Origin: Sporothrix humicola
Lineage: Eukaryota; Ascomycota; Sordariomycetes; Ophiostomatales; Ophiostomataceae
Direction: 5' to 3'
Length of the DNA: 64,000 bases
Assembly: GCA_021396245.1 (NCBI GenBank)
Contig: WNYE01000095.1
Location: 91,227 to 155,226, forward strand
Shown here: piece after piece, positions 21,150 to 30,221 of the stretch
How positions within the stretch are numbered: position 1 is the stretch's first letter
How the letters are laid out: every line of letters begins with the position of its first letter
Notes under the pieces: model-generated
The model's input: the letters and a program-made list of their open reading frames with translations, nothing else
Database searches by the model: none
What the model was told of the DNA's origin: nothing
Translations under genes and position numbers: made by a program

Positions 21150-22142
21150 CTACAGACGGATGGTTCCCCGTGTCACTTGGACGGCACTGCCGCCAAGATA
21201 CACCGACTCAATGCCGCCCTCCGGCTTGGACTGCACCTCGACCAAGATGTCGCTCTGCCGGCCCATCTCGACGCCCTGCGTCACATTGTACCGGAGCAGC
21301 TTGCCGTTCGCAGAAGAACCGGCTGACAAGGTCAAGTAGCTCGCCAGCGTGCACGCCGCACTGCCCGTTGCCGGGTCTTCTTCGCTCAGGCCAATCATGC
21401 GCGTGCGGATGTCTACCCCATCTTCTCTCGAGTCCGTCACCACGTAATAGTACCGACTGACGTGCCCGCCGGCCTCTTCGCGGCTCCACGGCCCCTTGTC
21501 CAGCAGGTCCGGCAGCTGGTCAAAGTCGAGGCCGCGGCCGCTGGCCGTGACGGCCCCCAGCTGCTCGAGCGAGTCGAGCTTCACGAGGACAAACGTCATG
21601 CCGCGGACAATGGACACGACGGGGGCGTCGAGCTCGGCCTTTTCGGTGCTGGCACTGCCGTGGCCGACGGCGCCAGATGCGAGGACGGCGTCGATGCCGG
21701 TAGTCGTTCTCAATGTACTGGCGTGGGCGTGCACGTCGTGCGGGACAGACGCGCGGACAACCAAAGGGTCGGTCGGGCCAGAGGGGCCTACCCGCTCAAT
21801 CGGGATGCGGCCGGCCTTGACCAGGAGGGATGTTCCATTGGCACTAGCCGTCGACGCCGCCTGCTTTCCCAAAACATGGCTCGCCGTGCCAATGGTGGGG
21901 TGCCCGGCGAACGGCAGCTCCCGGTCGGTTGTGAAAATGTCGACTGTGTGGTCGCCCTTGTCGGCGCTCTCGTTGTCGTGCAGAAACACCGTCTCGGAAA
22001 AGTTAAACTCGCGCGCGACCAGCTGCTTCTGGTCTTGCGTGAGAGTGGTGCCCACGGGAATCTGGACAACTGCCAGCGGATTGCCCGCGAAGCGCTTCGT
22101 CGTAAAGACGTCGAGCGTCACGAAAGGGAGTTCGAGGGACAT
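21150..22142 (-). CDS. PhzF-family isomerase/epimerase-like protein
   Basis: A single exon of 330 aa starting MSLELPFVTLDVFTTKRFAG. An upstream in-frame ATG at 22238 is less likely because it overlaps a TATA-like element. Hallmarks of the phenazine-biosynthesis-like (PhzF) fold are visible: FAGNPLAVV near residue 18, the catalytic-glutamate motif EFNFSETVFL (Glu50), LPFAGHPTIGTASHVL in the first half, and GLSEEDPATGSAACTLASYL in the second. Members are two-domain, cofactor-free isomerases. PhzF itself acts in phenazine synthesis, but most fungal members have no assigned substrate and there is no phenazine pathway here. The gene stands alone between a gene-poor region and the rhomboid gene. 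Confidence 0.92.
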   Translation of the reverse strand: MSLELPFVTLDVFTTKRFAGNPLAVVQIPVGTTLTQDQKQLVAREFNFSETVFLHDNESADKGDHTVDIFTTDRELPFAGHPTIGTASHVLGKQAASTASANGTSLLVKAGRIPIERVGPSGPTDPLVVRASVPHDVHAHASTLRTTTGIDAVLASGAVGHGSASTEKAELDAPVVSIVRGMTFVLVKLDSLEQLGAVTASGRGLDFDQLPDLLDKGPWSREEAGGHVSRYYYVVTDSREDGVDIRTRMIGLSEEDPATGSAACTLASYLTLSAGSSANGKLLRYNVTQGVEMGRQSDILVEVQSKPEGGIESVYLGGSAVQVTRGTIRL

Positions 22143-23242
22143 ACTGGTGGTGGGGTGTGAAATTAATTGGCGAGAAGAAGTGGCAAGACTAATCGTAAAT
22201 ATCGTGGAAGACTGTGACTCGACTTTATAACATCCCAATCTTCAACCGTGAGTCACTTGGGAGATGTTGAGGATCCTGCTCCTTCTCTGCTCCAGTGCGC
22301 AATGGTGCCATCTTGTACCTGCCCAATTGGGCCCTCCGGCGTCGGTGTTAGTGACTAATCTGTACCACAGTCTTCTGATGCTGCAACACATTGGCGATAC
22401 ATGTCACAGGGCGTGGTCAAGGTGGGAATACGTAAACATGCGTCTACTTTGCAAAAAGGATGGCCAGAAACCAATAATCGTTTACTTGACCTCCGGCGGA
22501 GCACCCAAGTTTGAACAAAGATAACGCCTAGTAATAACGGCAATGGCAACGGGACAAGCGATATCCAAATGTAGGTCCAACTTGGTCTGCTATAACAGGC
22601 TGTTTATTTTCTAAGAAATAAAAACGAGAACTCTCTTTTCTTTTAGATTCAAGGCTTGGCCCATCCTACTGGAAGTAGGCCTTGGTAAAGTGTGCGATTA
22701 GAGATGATCGTCGACATCACTTCAAGAAATGTCAATTTATTCCAGCGGTTTTTTTTTTTTTTTTCTTCTTCATTTTTATTGTGTGAAATATTGGCAGAAA
22801 AAAACTGCGAAAATGAAATGAACTAGAAAATCAAAAAGAAAAAGAAAGAAAATACAGCCTTATTTCCCACTTACAGCCTTGTCTTCAAAATCAAGACCCC
22901 GGCGTTCATGTTGTGTCGCCATGCTGTCATCTGTTGTGTAAGTGCCAGAAAAAGAGTGACAGGTGCAATCACGTGTGCCGCCAAAACCTCGGAGACCCAC
23001 ACCAGCTCCAAGCTTTCATGACAAGTTAAAGCGGCGGACGGCACAACCCCCACTCGCTCTTACCTAAAGGCTAAAGGCTAGAGGCTAGGTGCCGTCAAAG
23101 GGCCAAAAATTGACTACGATGGAACGTCACAAGCTTCAAGTTGCCTCGAGCAGACGCAAACTCGCCTCAACCATATCCACTCCCTCACGCGACACGACAA
23201 CTTGACGACGACCTTACACCCTTTCGACTACACCCCCCCCTC
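22143..23242. other. divergent intergenic region, no gene seen
   Basis: Upstream DNA for the PhzF-type gene (minus) and the rhomboid gene (plus). The centre (22,600-22,870) is AT-rich with a run of 15 or more T at about 22750. An 86-codon plus-strand ORF at 22264-22524 begins with a hydrophobic stretch but lacks any recognised motif and overlaps the PhzF promoter. Confidence 0.5.
22224..22229 (-). promoter_or_regulatory. TATA-like box upstream of PhzF-family gene
   Basis: TATAAA on the minus strand, 82 bp upstream of the chosen ATG, with a CCAAT on the plus strand a few bases further upstream. Position and sequence fit a core promoter. Confidence 0.4.
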
Positions 23243-24208
23243 ATGTCCGCCTTTGGCCTCCCGCCTGTGCGCGTGCTGCGGCCGGCGCTGTGGTGCGCCG
23301 GCGCGGTCGGCACGATCTATGTGGGCTGTGCGGCCTACGAGATCCGGCACGACGCCAAGATTGTCCACGACATGCGTGCCGAGCATGGTCTGTACGGGGC
23401 GGAGAAGACATCTAAAAAAGGGCCCGTCTCGATGAGGCAGCTCGACGTTGTACGCGAGCTTGTCGCCCGGAACGGCGGACGCAGCCCGGTGCTGGGGATG
23501 GGAAGGCGGTCTGACTCCTCGAATTCCTCCAACTCCATCATCCCCGCGGCATGGACGGAGCTGCCCGAGGCCGGCAAGCTCATGGCCGGGCTGGTGTCGA
23601 CCAACATTGGCGTCTTTGCGCTGGAGCGGCTGCTGCCCGGCACGTCGGCGCTCTTTTCGCACATCCCCGCGGCCGGCACAAATTTCACGATGCTGGCGTC
23701 GGCGTTTGGCCACGTCGGGTTGACGCACCTCGGCCTCAACATGTACGGCGTCGTGCAGTTTTTGCCGCCCGTCGCGTCCAGCCGAACGTTTGACCATTCA
23801 GGGAGCCACCTGGCCGCCTTTTATCTTTCTGCCGGCGTTCTGGCGTCGTACGCCTACCACCTGGCCACCGTCTGGCCGCGTCCCCTGGACCGAGTCATCC
23901 CCGCCCGCGGCGCCAGTGGAGCCGTCATGGCCGTCGTCGGCGCCTTCGGCATGTCCTACCCCAACAACCAGCTCGGCATCATCCTCATTCCCTTTAGCCT
24001 GCCGGCCTCGGACTTTCTGATGGGTCTCGCCGCCTTTGAGGCGTACGGCCTGTTTGTCGGCTTCAAGCGGCTGCCGCTGGCACACGCAGCGCATCTGGCG
24101 GGCCTGACGATCGGCGCCGCGTACGTGCACTTTGACGGCCATAAGAGAGTGTGGCGGCCGGTGAAGGAAGCAACATTTAACGTGATGCAGCGACTGTCAC
24201 TGGTGTGA
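23243..24208 (+). CDS. PCP1: mitochondrial rhomboid serine protease (Pcp1/Rbd1/PARL-like)
   Basis: A single exon of 321 aa. The frame is open upstream only from a TTG, so I take the ATG at 23243 (MSAFGLPPVR). Catalytic elements are all present: HxxxN in TM2 (His162 and Asn166 in THLGLNMYGV), GASGAV with nucleophile Ser225, and His284 in AHAAHLAGLTIG. An extra N-terminal membrane segment (ALWCAGAVGTIYVGCAAYEI) and a ~70-residue linker precede the six-helix core, as in mitochondrial PARL-type rhomboids. These cleave inner-membrane proteins such as dynamin-like Mgm1 and cytochrome c peroxidase precursor in yeast. The N-terminus probably carries the import signal. Alternative call: another fungal rhomboid, but the extra N-terminal segment favours Pcp1. 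Confidence 0.9.
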   Translation: MSAFGLPPVRVLRPALWCAGAVGTIYVGCAAYEIRHDAKIVHDMRAEHGLYGAEKTSKKGPVSMRQLDVVRELVARNGGRSPVLGMGRRSDSSNSSNSIIPAAWTELPEAGKLMAGLVSTNIGVFALERLLPGTSALFSHIPAAGTNFTMLASAFGHVGLTHLGLNMYGVVQFLPPVASSRTFDHSGSHLAAFYLSAGVLASYAYHLATVWPRPLDRVIPARGASGAVMAVVGAFGMSYPNNQLGIILIPFSLPASDFLMGLAAFEAYGLFVGFKRLPLAHAAHLAGLTIGAAYVHFDGHKRVWRPVKEATFNVMQRLSLV

Positions 24209-25418
24209 GGGGAGAAAGACGAAGGGATTGAGATCCCGTTTGAGACACTACCTCACGAACGCCTTTTGAGGCCACCGCCTGTCTAGACAACAGATGATAA
24301 ACGCTGTCTCCCACACCGAGTTAACATGTGGCGATACACGGCTGCATGCCAATGAAGATGGATGCAAAAAGCAAAAATGCCGAGTCGCGAGCAACGTCTG
24401 AGAGACGAGAGACGATGCACCTCACAAAAGTCGACTACGAGTTGTGACATTGTGAATCAAGCAAGCAAATGAAAGAGACAAAATGAAAAAGCGCGAAGCG
24501 TGTACAATAGTTCCTTATTTTACCATTTAGCGGGCGCTTCTTTTGGATGCATATCGGCCGTGTAATAGACACACACGAGCCAGATGATACCCAGATAGAG
24601 AATGAGAAATCTCCTCTTCAAGCATTCGTGCTCCATCGTTATCACTGAAAGGTGCGATGTTGTCATCTGTTTCCAACAGCCCCTGACGTCGATCATTGCC
24701 CGGCTTCTGTCTGTTCCTGTGCGGCCCAGCGGGTAAATTGGGGGCTAGGTCTAGAAGAAGAAAAACGAAGCTTAAACGTTAAATTGCCAAGCGACTCTCA
24801 ATGTTCTTTCAACGTCTTTCACCTTTCTCGGTATTATGGACGGTTTCCGTGGAACCCGGCGATCCGGACGATCACGCACGTTCGCTGGCGTGGCTTTTTT
24901 GTAAATGAGAATGTCGCGATAATGAGGTGCACAGCATCGTGAGAATTAAAATGTGAAAGATTTGCACAGGCTCTCAACGCTAACCTATGAAATTTTGTAC
25001 TACCTTCTTGGACCTGTGCTTGTGTAAGAGAACGTAGCAAATTGCCATTTTGGCAGTACAGTACCACTTACGGACAACGTTAGACCGTTGTGTACATTTA
25101 ACCCTCTTATTGACAATAGTTCCCTTTTGAGAGCACAAGTTCTCAAGGCAAAATACAGTTGTTTGATCACCAGCCTTGTTCTCCTTGGCAAATTCTTATC
25201 ATCGAGTTTCCTATGGAGAACATAAATGTCCATGTCCTCATTGAGATATATGTATTCACGATGTCCCATGTCTCCAGATCCCTGTCCCCATTTTTGATTT
25301 TCAAGTTTGCTCATACTGTCTTTACTGTCGTGTGTCCGTCTGATTGATTTTGATTTTGATTTCTGCTCGTATATCATTTTTATTTTTTAATTCGACTTCG
25401 ATTTCTGCTCTCATCAAA
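24209..25418. other. intergenic region, no standard gene seen
   Basis: Spacer between the rhomboid and lactonase genes, both on the plus strand. Apart from a possible small minus-strand ORF near 24,520-24,636 it holds AT-rich DNA without recognisable coding sequence. The last 100 bases are T-rich leader. Confidence 0.5.
24520..24636 (-). CDS. candidate small membrane protein (38 aa, possibly longer)
   Basis: Below usual ORF length cut-offs. Starting at the ATG at 24636 it reads MEHECLKRRFLILYLGII and continues through a hydrophobic span (WLVCVYY) to TADMHPKEAPAKW and TAA. That is a short charged head with KRR, one membrane helix, and a short polar tail: a plausible tail-anchored or subunit-type micropeptide. 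The frame is open further upstream, with ATGs at 24666 (48 aa) and 24696 (58 aa). A CTTTCAG just upstream of the 24636 ATG could be a splice acceptor. I do not recognise a family, and chance cannot be excluded. Confidence 0.25.
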   Translation of the reverse strand: MEHECLKRRFLILYLGIIWLVCVYYTADMHPKEAPAKW

Positions 25419-26702
25419 ATGTGGACTTCTTCCTCCATCTTTGCATGGGGCAGCCTCGCTCTCCGCCACTTGGCCGGCCGTCAAGATGCACCCGACGCCG
25501 ACGCTGCCGGCACGTCCTCCATTACTTCGGACCCGGTCCTCCTGATTGGCGGCGGCCCGTCCGGCACCATTGCGGCCGCCACGTTTGACGGCACCAATTT
25601 CAACTTTGTCGCCAACTCGACCATTCCCGGCACCAGCCCCAGCTGGCTGCTGTACAAGGACCCCAACCTCGTCTTTGCCGTCGACGAGAACAGCAACAAC
25701 ACGCGGCTGTTCCAGTTCAATGCGGCCGACAAGACTTTCGACCTGCTGCAGGAAGAGCAGGGCTCGACGGGAATTGTCTTTCTCGAGTTCAATTTTGACC
25801 ACACGCGCATGGTCGGTGCGGCGTACAGCGGGGGCCAGATTGACATCTGGGATGTGTCGGGGGCGGGCGCCGAGGGCGACGACGCCAAGAATATGACCCT
25901 CATGAAACAGATCAAGAGCGAGGGCGAGCTCGGGCCCAACAAGGACCGCCAGGAGGCGCCGCACCCGCACCAGGCGCTGCTGGAGACGAGCGGCCGCTAT
26001 TTTGTCGTCAACGACCTGGGGACGGACACCATTCTGGTGATTGATTCTCTCGAAGACGCTTTCGAGATTGTCAACCGCGTCAAGGTGCCCGACACCGGCT
26101 GTGGCCCGCGCCACGGCGCCTTCTTCCCGGTCACGGGCGCCGACTTCCCCACAAACTACCTGGTGGTGTGCGAGCTGCTGAGCCTCGTCGAAGTGTTTTC
26201 GCTCGAGTTTGATGGCGAGGGCAATGGCAACCTGACCTTTAAACACCTGCAGTCTATCAGCACATTCGACCCGCTGCAGCCGCCGGCCAATGTCAGCACG
26301 GCCACCGCCGCCGAGATTGTCCTGACGGCCGACAACCAGCACGCCTACGTGAGCAACCGCAACACGGGCAACGAGACCGACAGCCTGGCGCATTTTGGGA
26401 TTACCGGCGCCATTGGATCGAGCTCGGGCGACTCGCTCGTCCTCACGTTTGTCGAGTTGATTTCTTCGGGCGGCCTGCAACCGCGCATGCTGTCCCTGTC
26501 CACAACCGACGGCAACGAGTCGCTCGTGTTTACCACCAACCAGGACGGCGATGCTGGTCTACTGGCCATCAGTCGAGACAATACGAGCGGCAACCTGACG
26601 ACGGATGTTGCGTCCGCACCGAGCGTGCCTCTCTCCGTCTTTGGTGAGGCCGGCAAGGGGCCACAGTATGTGCAGCAGGTGCCTATTGTGCTGCCAGTGT
26701 AG
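25419..26702 (+). CDS. seven-bladed beta-propeller lactonase family protein
   Basis: A single exon of 427 aa. The ATG at 25419 follows a T-rich leader (AAAATGTGG). The N-terminus (MWTSSSIFAWGSLALRHLAG) is weakly signal-like, and many N-x-S/T sites follow, so secretion is possible but uncertain. Family signature (PF10282, 6-phosphogluconolactonase YbhE and carboxy-cis,cis-muconate cyclase): DPVLLIGGGPSGTI, GTSPSWLLYKDPNLVFAVDE, PHPHQALLETSGRYFVVNDL followed by GTDTILVIDS, CGPRHGAFFPV, and AAEIVLTADNQHAYVSNRN. Such enzymes open sugar lactones or interconvert muconolactones. No substrate can be read from sequence. It lies 7 kb from the sugar-acid regulator, dehydratase and transporter, which makes an aldonolactone attractive but unproven. 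Confidence 0.88.
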   Translation: MWTSSSIFAWGSLALRHLAGRQDAPDADAAGTSSITSDPVLLIGGGPSGTIAAATFDGTNFNFVANSTIPGTSPSWLLYKDPNLVFAVDENSNNTRLFQFNAADKTFDLLQEEQGSTGIVFLEFNFDHTRMVGAAYSGGQIDIWDVSGAGAEGDDAKNMTLMKQIKSEGELGPNKDRQEAPHPHQALLETSGRYFVVNDLGTDTILVIDSLEDAFEIVNRVKVPDTGCGPRHGAFFPVTGADFPTNYLVVCELLSLVEVFSLEFDGEGNGNLTFKHLQSISTFDPLQPPANVSTATAAEIVLTADNQHAYVSNRNTGNETDSLAHFGITGAIGSSSGDSLVLTFVELISSGGLQPRMLSLSTTDGNESLVFTTNQDGDAGLLAISRDNTSGNLTTDVASAPSVPLSVFGEAGKGPQYVQQVPIVLPV

Positions 26703-26924
26703 AAGCCGGATGTCACGTTTAAGAATAGCTTCTTTAATCTTGTAAAAGTAGCTGGTTCAATTTATTGTCTTCTTTTTTTGTCTTCAGACCTTTTCTGGTT
26801 TTACTATTTTTTTGTGCTCTTGTGTGCTTTTTTGCGTTTTCATATGACGCAATCAAATTCAAGACGGAAATAAAACGACCGCCAGTGGCCGTTCCTCCTT
26901 ATATAACCTTCACAACCCCACTCC

Positions 26925-28505
26925 TCACAGAGTCTCCGGCAAGAAGGACACGCCGTCGTTGCGCACATACAGCTTGGCCCGCTTGTCCGTCATCACCGGG
27001 TCGTTGCTGCTGGGAAGAACAAGGCTCAGACGTGTGTGGCCCTCGGCAGCATGAGCGGCGGCCCTTTGGATGAGATTTCGCAGGAAAACAACGAGGCGCT
27101 GCAGGCCCTCTTGGGTTTCTGCCTCTGCCTCCCAGTGCTTGAGCCGGCTCTCGACGTTTTCGACGTGGACATTGGGCGAGAACGTGCCGTTCTCGTGGCC
27201 GGCCTCGTACAGCTGCTGAACGCGGCCAAAGTACATCTGGGCGTCGGGCTGGAAGATGGTGTAGTGCGTGGGCCTGCCGCCGATGGAGGACCGCTTGCGG
27301 CGTTTGAGGGCGTCAAACGTCTTGAGTTCAATCGTCTTGTGTGCGGGGACGGGCACAGACGGACCGCAGGGGAACTCAATGTTGAGCGTCGACGACACTG
27401 GCGCTTTGACATAGCTGTCCTTCTCTTCGTCATCGTCATCGTCAACATCATCGACATCCTCCATCAACACAGAGAACCGAGAGCCTTTGTTCCTGGGCGG
27501 ACTAGAAGGGCTGGCCATGGTTAGCTTCGGCGAAATAGGTGGCGACATTGGAAGCTTGGCCTTTTTCGGGGCCACAGTCTTAGCAGCCTGGGGTACTTCG
27601 GCCTCTGTGTCCTGCGGATCGTAGTAGGCGTCGATCTCGCAATGCACTGCAAACCGCAGCCCGCCCAGCTCATAGTACAGAACGCGATGGTGCGAAGTCG
27701 ACGAAAGGAGGGTGGACGGCAGGTTGTCGTCGAAGCGGCATGTTGCATCAGCAAAATTGCGGCCGTATCCGTAGCTGATAAGGCGGTTAGGATCGCCCGA
27801 CCACTTTTGCATGAGAAGGGTGCCCCCTCCAGAAGAAGATGAAGAAGACGAAGAAGACGACGAGTCCGCCGGCCGCCACTCCAAGTCAAGCCGCGTCGTA
27901 TGGCCGAGATTGCCAACAAAGTAGCTGAACAGGCGATACAACGATCCGACGTTGGCGACGATATCGCATTTGCCGCCCAGAATATCCATTTCGGGTGTCA
28001 TGCACTGCACGGCGCGGAGTAGTGGTTCTAGACCGTGGGTGTAGGTCGGGGCATATGGACGGGCATCCTGGCCATCGGGGCCGTCGTCGAGCTGCACCGT
28101 CATGGCCTCGGTGGTGGGCGGAACAAACCGACGTGGAAAGCCAGGCACGGCAATCTTGTTGCCGGCAAACCGGTTGAAGCTGCCAATCATGCGATGAGCC
28201 TTGATGCCAATAGGCATGGAGAGGTCAAAGGACACATCGGTAGTGTCTAGGACATCCGCGCCCTTCGGTCCGGCGAGAACGGCTACCGGTTCTCCGAGCC
28301 CATCGACCGCCAGTGCGACGCGCTTCTTGCTCTCGGCAATCAGTTTGTTGTAGTGATCGGTATTGTGGGCTAGCATCTCGTGGTGCTTGCGAGGATGGTA
28401 CTCGGTGCACTTGTCCTTGCGGAAATTGATGCACCTGAACCCATACCGACAGGGCGTTGGCTGGTGCTCCATCTGCCATCGTTTCGGCCGCCAGGGGGAG
28501 GACAT
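26925..28505 (-). CDS. CCCH zinc-finger protein with RAI1/'GGPPS-like' fungal domain (526 aa)
   Basis: A single exon starting MSSPWRPKRWQMEHQ. A CCCH finger occupies about residues 19-37 (C-x5-C-x7-C-x3-H in CRYGFRCINFRKDKCTEYH). The main domain runs from ~85 to ~300: FNRFAGNKIAVPGFPRRFVP, ALRCMTPEMDI-type segment (RAVQCMTPEMDILGG), LLMQKWSG, ISYGYGRNFADATC, SHHRVLYYELGGLRFAVHCE and IDAYYD. Fungal databases often name this family geranylgeranyl pyrophosphate synthetase. No DDxxD prenyl-synthase motif is present, so I reject that name. A decapping-nuclease-like (RAI1/DXO) fold has been suggested for such proteins, and the CCCH finger would fit RNA binding. That is inference. A run of 11 serines interrupts the domain. 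Confidence 0.8.
   Translation of the reverse strand: MSSPWRPKRWQMEHQPTPCRYGFRCINFRKDKCTEYHPRKHHEMLAHNTDHYNKLIAESKKRVALAVDGLGEPVAVLAGPKGADVLDTTDVSFDLSMPIGIKAHRMIGSFNRFAGNKIAVPGFPRRFVPPTTEAMTVQLDDGPDGQDARPYAPTYTHGLEPLLRAVQCMTPEMDILGGKCDIVANVGSLYRLFSYFVGNLGHTTRLDLEWRPADSSSSSSSSSSSGGGTLLMQKWSGDPNRLISYGYGRNFADATCRFDDNLPSTLLSSTSHHRVLYYELGGLRFAVHCEIDAYYDPQDTEAEVPQAAKTVAPKKAKLPMSPPISPKLTMASPSSPPRNKGSRFSVLMEDVDDVDDDDDEEKDSYVKAPVSSTLNIEFPCGPSVPVPAHKTIELKTFDALKRRKRSSIGGRPTHYTIFQPDAQMYFGRVQQLYEAGHENGTFSPNVHVENVESRLKHWEAEAETQEGLQRLVVFLRNLIQRAAAHAAEGHTRLSLVLPSSNDPVMTDKRAKLYVRNDGVSFLPETL
27831..27864. repeat. GAA/GAC trinucleotide repeat inside coding sequence
   Basis: Imperfect (GAA/GAT/GAC)n encodes, on the minus strand, the polyserine run of the CCCH-domain protein. 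Confidence 0.75.
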
Positions 28506-29228
28506 GGTGATTGTGGGTGAGGGTGCGGGTGAGGGTGGAAAGAAACAGGGAGAATGTGCTTGTGTGTGGTTTCACAATACTTGTTGGTTTGGAGATCTAC
28601 ATGATTTTGTCGACTGCACGGGTGGAAGCCAGGCCTTTTATATGTCCAATCTTCATGTTCCATGCAATGAGCCTCGGGGTTGAGGTCACTTGTAGAGAAT
28701 TGACTGTGTTGATTGACTGATGACTGAAACGACATGAGGCTCTGCAAGCCTTCTTCTTATCAACAAGGGCCGAGCCATAATCCCGTCATTCTTGTAAACA
28801 TCGGAAGACACGAGGAGTCATATCATGCACTCTTCCAGAAACTGACGTGGCCATGTTGACGACCGGAAGAAACCAAAGTCGGGCTCTCTTTGTTTGTGTG
28901 TGGCAGGTTTCGGGTAGTGAGTTGTACTGTTGATGTTTGTTGGTTGTGTGCCTCTAGGTTCCCCGCGTCAAATGTGCCTCAAAATGTGCATGCAGCCGCC
29001 CAGCCTCATCTTTTTCGTGTGTTTTGAGTCGCCTGAATGGATGCATGTCGCATGTACAGTTGTTGTACGACGTATCAGGCAGAAGCTGCATTTTTTGTTC
29101 TTGTTGTTTCCGCCAATTCATTGTTGTTTCTGATTGAAGGGACCGCGCGGCTGTGGGTGGTGTCGCGTGCAACTCCATTGGCGGCCGGTCACTGCACAAG
29201 CAACTGCATCTGCATGCATCTCCTCATA
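28506..29228. other. intergenic region, no gene seen
   Basis: Promoter and leader of the CCCH-finger gene (C-rich CACCCTCACCC repeats just before its ATG, TATA box at 28636) and the 3' flank of the HAD gene, both minus strand. No credible ORF. Confidence 0.55.
28636..28642 (-). promoter_or_regulatory. TATA box upstream of CCCH-finger gene
   Basis: TATAAAA on the minus strand 131 bp upstream of the ATG at 28505, with CCAAT (plus orientation) immediately beyond it at about 28646. The spacing suits a TATA promoter with a ~100-nt leader. Confidence 0.5.
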
Positions 29229-30221
29229 TCACTGCCTGTTGCTGTCCACTCGCAGCAGCCATTCAACAAACGAGGCGGCGCTGTCAACACCCACCACCAC
29301 CGCGTCGGACGGCGGGCCAAACAGATCACTGAGAGGCTGTGGGGGACAGTCGGCCAAGCGCTGAATGGCGACTTGTTTTTCGCCGTCTTTTGTTGTGACA
29401 TTTATTGTTGATGTGGATGTTGATGTTGAGGCTGACGACGCCGCCCCCTCATCCTGGATGAGAGCCGCATTCCATCCGGCTGCGTGAGCACCTGCCACAT
29501 CTTTGGCCGCCTCGTCGCCGACGTAGACCTTGTCCCAGGCAGTCAGGTCGAGGCTGTCGTCAGCATCAGAATCGTTTTTGCCCAACACTGCAGGCAGCAG
29601 CGATTCAGCGGCGCGAAAGATGGCCGGGTCGGGCTTCTCGACGCCGACATCGTAGGACATGCAGTGGAAGTCGACGTCGCGGGGCGACGAAGAGGCTGAA
29701 GAAGAAGAAGCGGACGTACTGCTGGTCCCATACCGCAGAGGACTTACTCGCAGGCCAAACGACGACAGAATGTCCGGCACGCGGTCGTCCGAGTTGGTAA
29801 TGACGCCGACCACAATTCGGTCGTACATCTTCCCTTGCGTCTTTTTTAGGCCCCCGAGGAGTTGTGGCAGCCTCGGGTCCATGGCGTAGCCTTCCTTGGA
29901 GGCGAAGCGGGCCAGCAGTCTCGGCGCCAGCTCGCCCGGGATGCGGCCGTCCGGCACAAACGGCTTGAACGTACCCTTAATCACCTCCGTCCACCACTTG
30001 GTCGCGCCCATCCCCGTCGTCCACCGTCCGTAGTTGGGGTGCGCGCGCGACTGCGCCTTGAACGCTGTTCGAAAGGCCGTCTTCAGCTCGCTGTCCGACA
30101 CGTCTTGGAGGAGGCCAAACTGAAGGCGCGCAACGTCGCCGTACTGCCGCTCAATCGGCTGCTTGATGCGGAAGAGCGTGCCAAACGCGTCGAAGCAGAG
30201 CAAGAGGTTGAGTTTGGCCAT
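29229..30221 (-). CDS. HAD-superfamily hydrolase, HDHD3-like (330 aa)
   Basis: A single exon with ATG at 30221. Motif I is CFDAFGTLF with nucleophile Asp11. The +2 position is Phe, not Asp, as in haloacid-dehalogenase-type and HDHD3-type proteins. HPNYGRWTTGMGATKWWTEV is the HDHD3-type cap signature. Motif II is VGVITNSDDR, motif III Lys is in GVEKPDPAIF, and motif IV is YVGDEAAKDVAGAHAAGW. The family includes phosphatases and dehalogenases, but without the second Asp ordinary phosphatase activity is doubtful. A ~50-residue Ser/Thr-rich insert follows motif IV, and the C-terminus continues to LLRVDSNRQ. It lies between the lactonase/CCCH genes and the sugar-acid cluster. Confidence 0.88.
   Translation of the reverse strand: MAKLNLLLCFDAFGTLFRIKQPIERQYGDVARLQFGLLQDVSDSELKTAFRTAFKAQSRAHPNYGRWTTGMGATKWWTEVIKGTFKPFVPDGRIPGELAPRLLARFASKEGYAMDPRLPQLLGGLKKTQGKMYDRIVVGVITNSDDRVPDILSSFGLRVSPLRYGTSSTSASSSSASSSPRDVDFHCMSYDVGVEKPDPAIFRAAESLLPAVLGKNDSDADDSLDLTAWDKVYVGDEAAKDVAGAHAAGWNAALIQDEGAASSASTSTSTSTINVTTKDGEKQVAIQRLADCPPQPLSDLFGPPSDAVVVGVDSAASFVEWLLRVDSNRQ

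Noticed and set aside
21150..22142. Phenazine biosynthesis cluster
   Set aside because: Only a PhzF-family member is present; no other phenazine genes nearby.
22264..22524. 86-codon ORF with a hydrophobic N-terminus (MLRILLLLCSSAQ)
   Set aside because: Could suggest a secreted peptide, but it overlaps the PhzF-gene promoter and has no cysteine pattern or family.
25380..26480. 366-codon minus-strand ORF opposite the lactonase
   Set aside because: Antisense shadow; Arg/Val/Ala-rich with no family.
26925..28505. Prenyl (GGPP) synthase label for the CCCH protein
   Set aside because: No DDxxD metal-binding motifs; the label is a frequent database error for this family.
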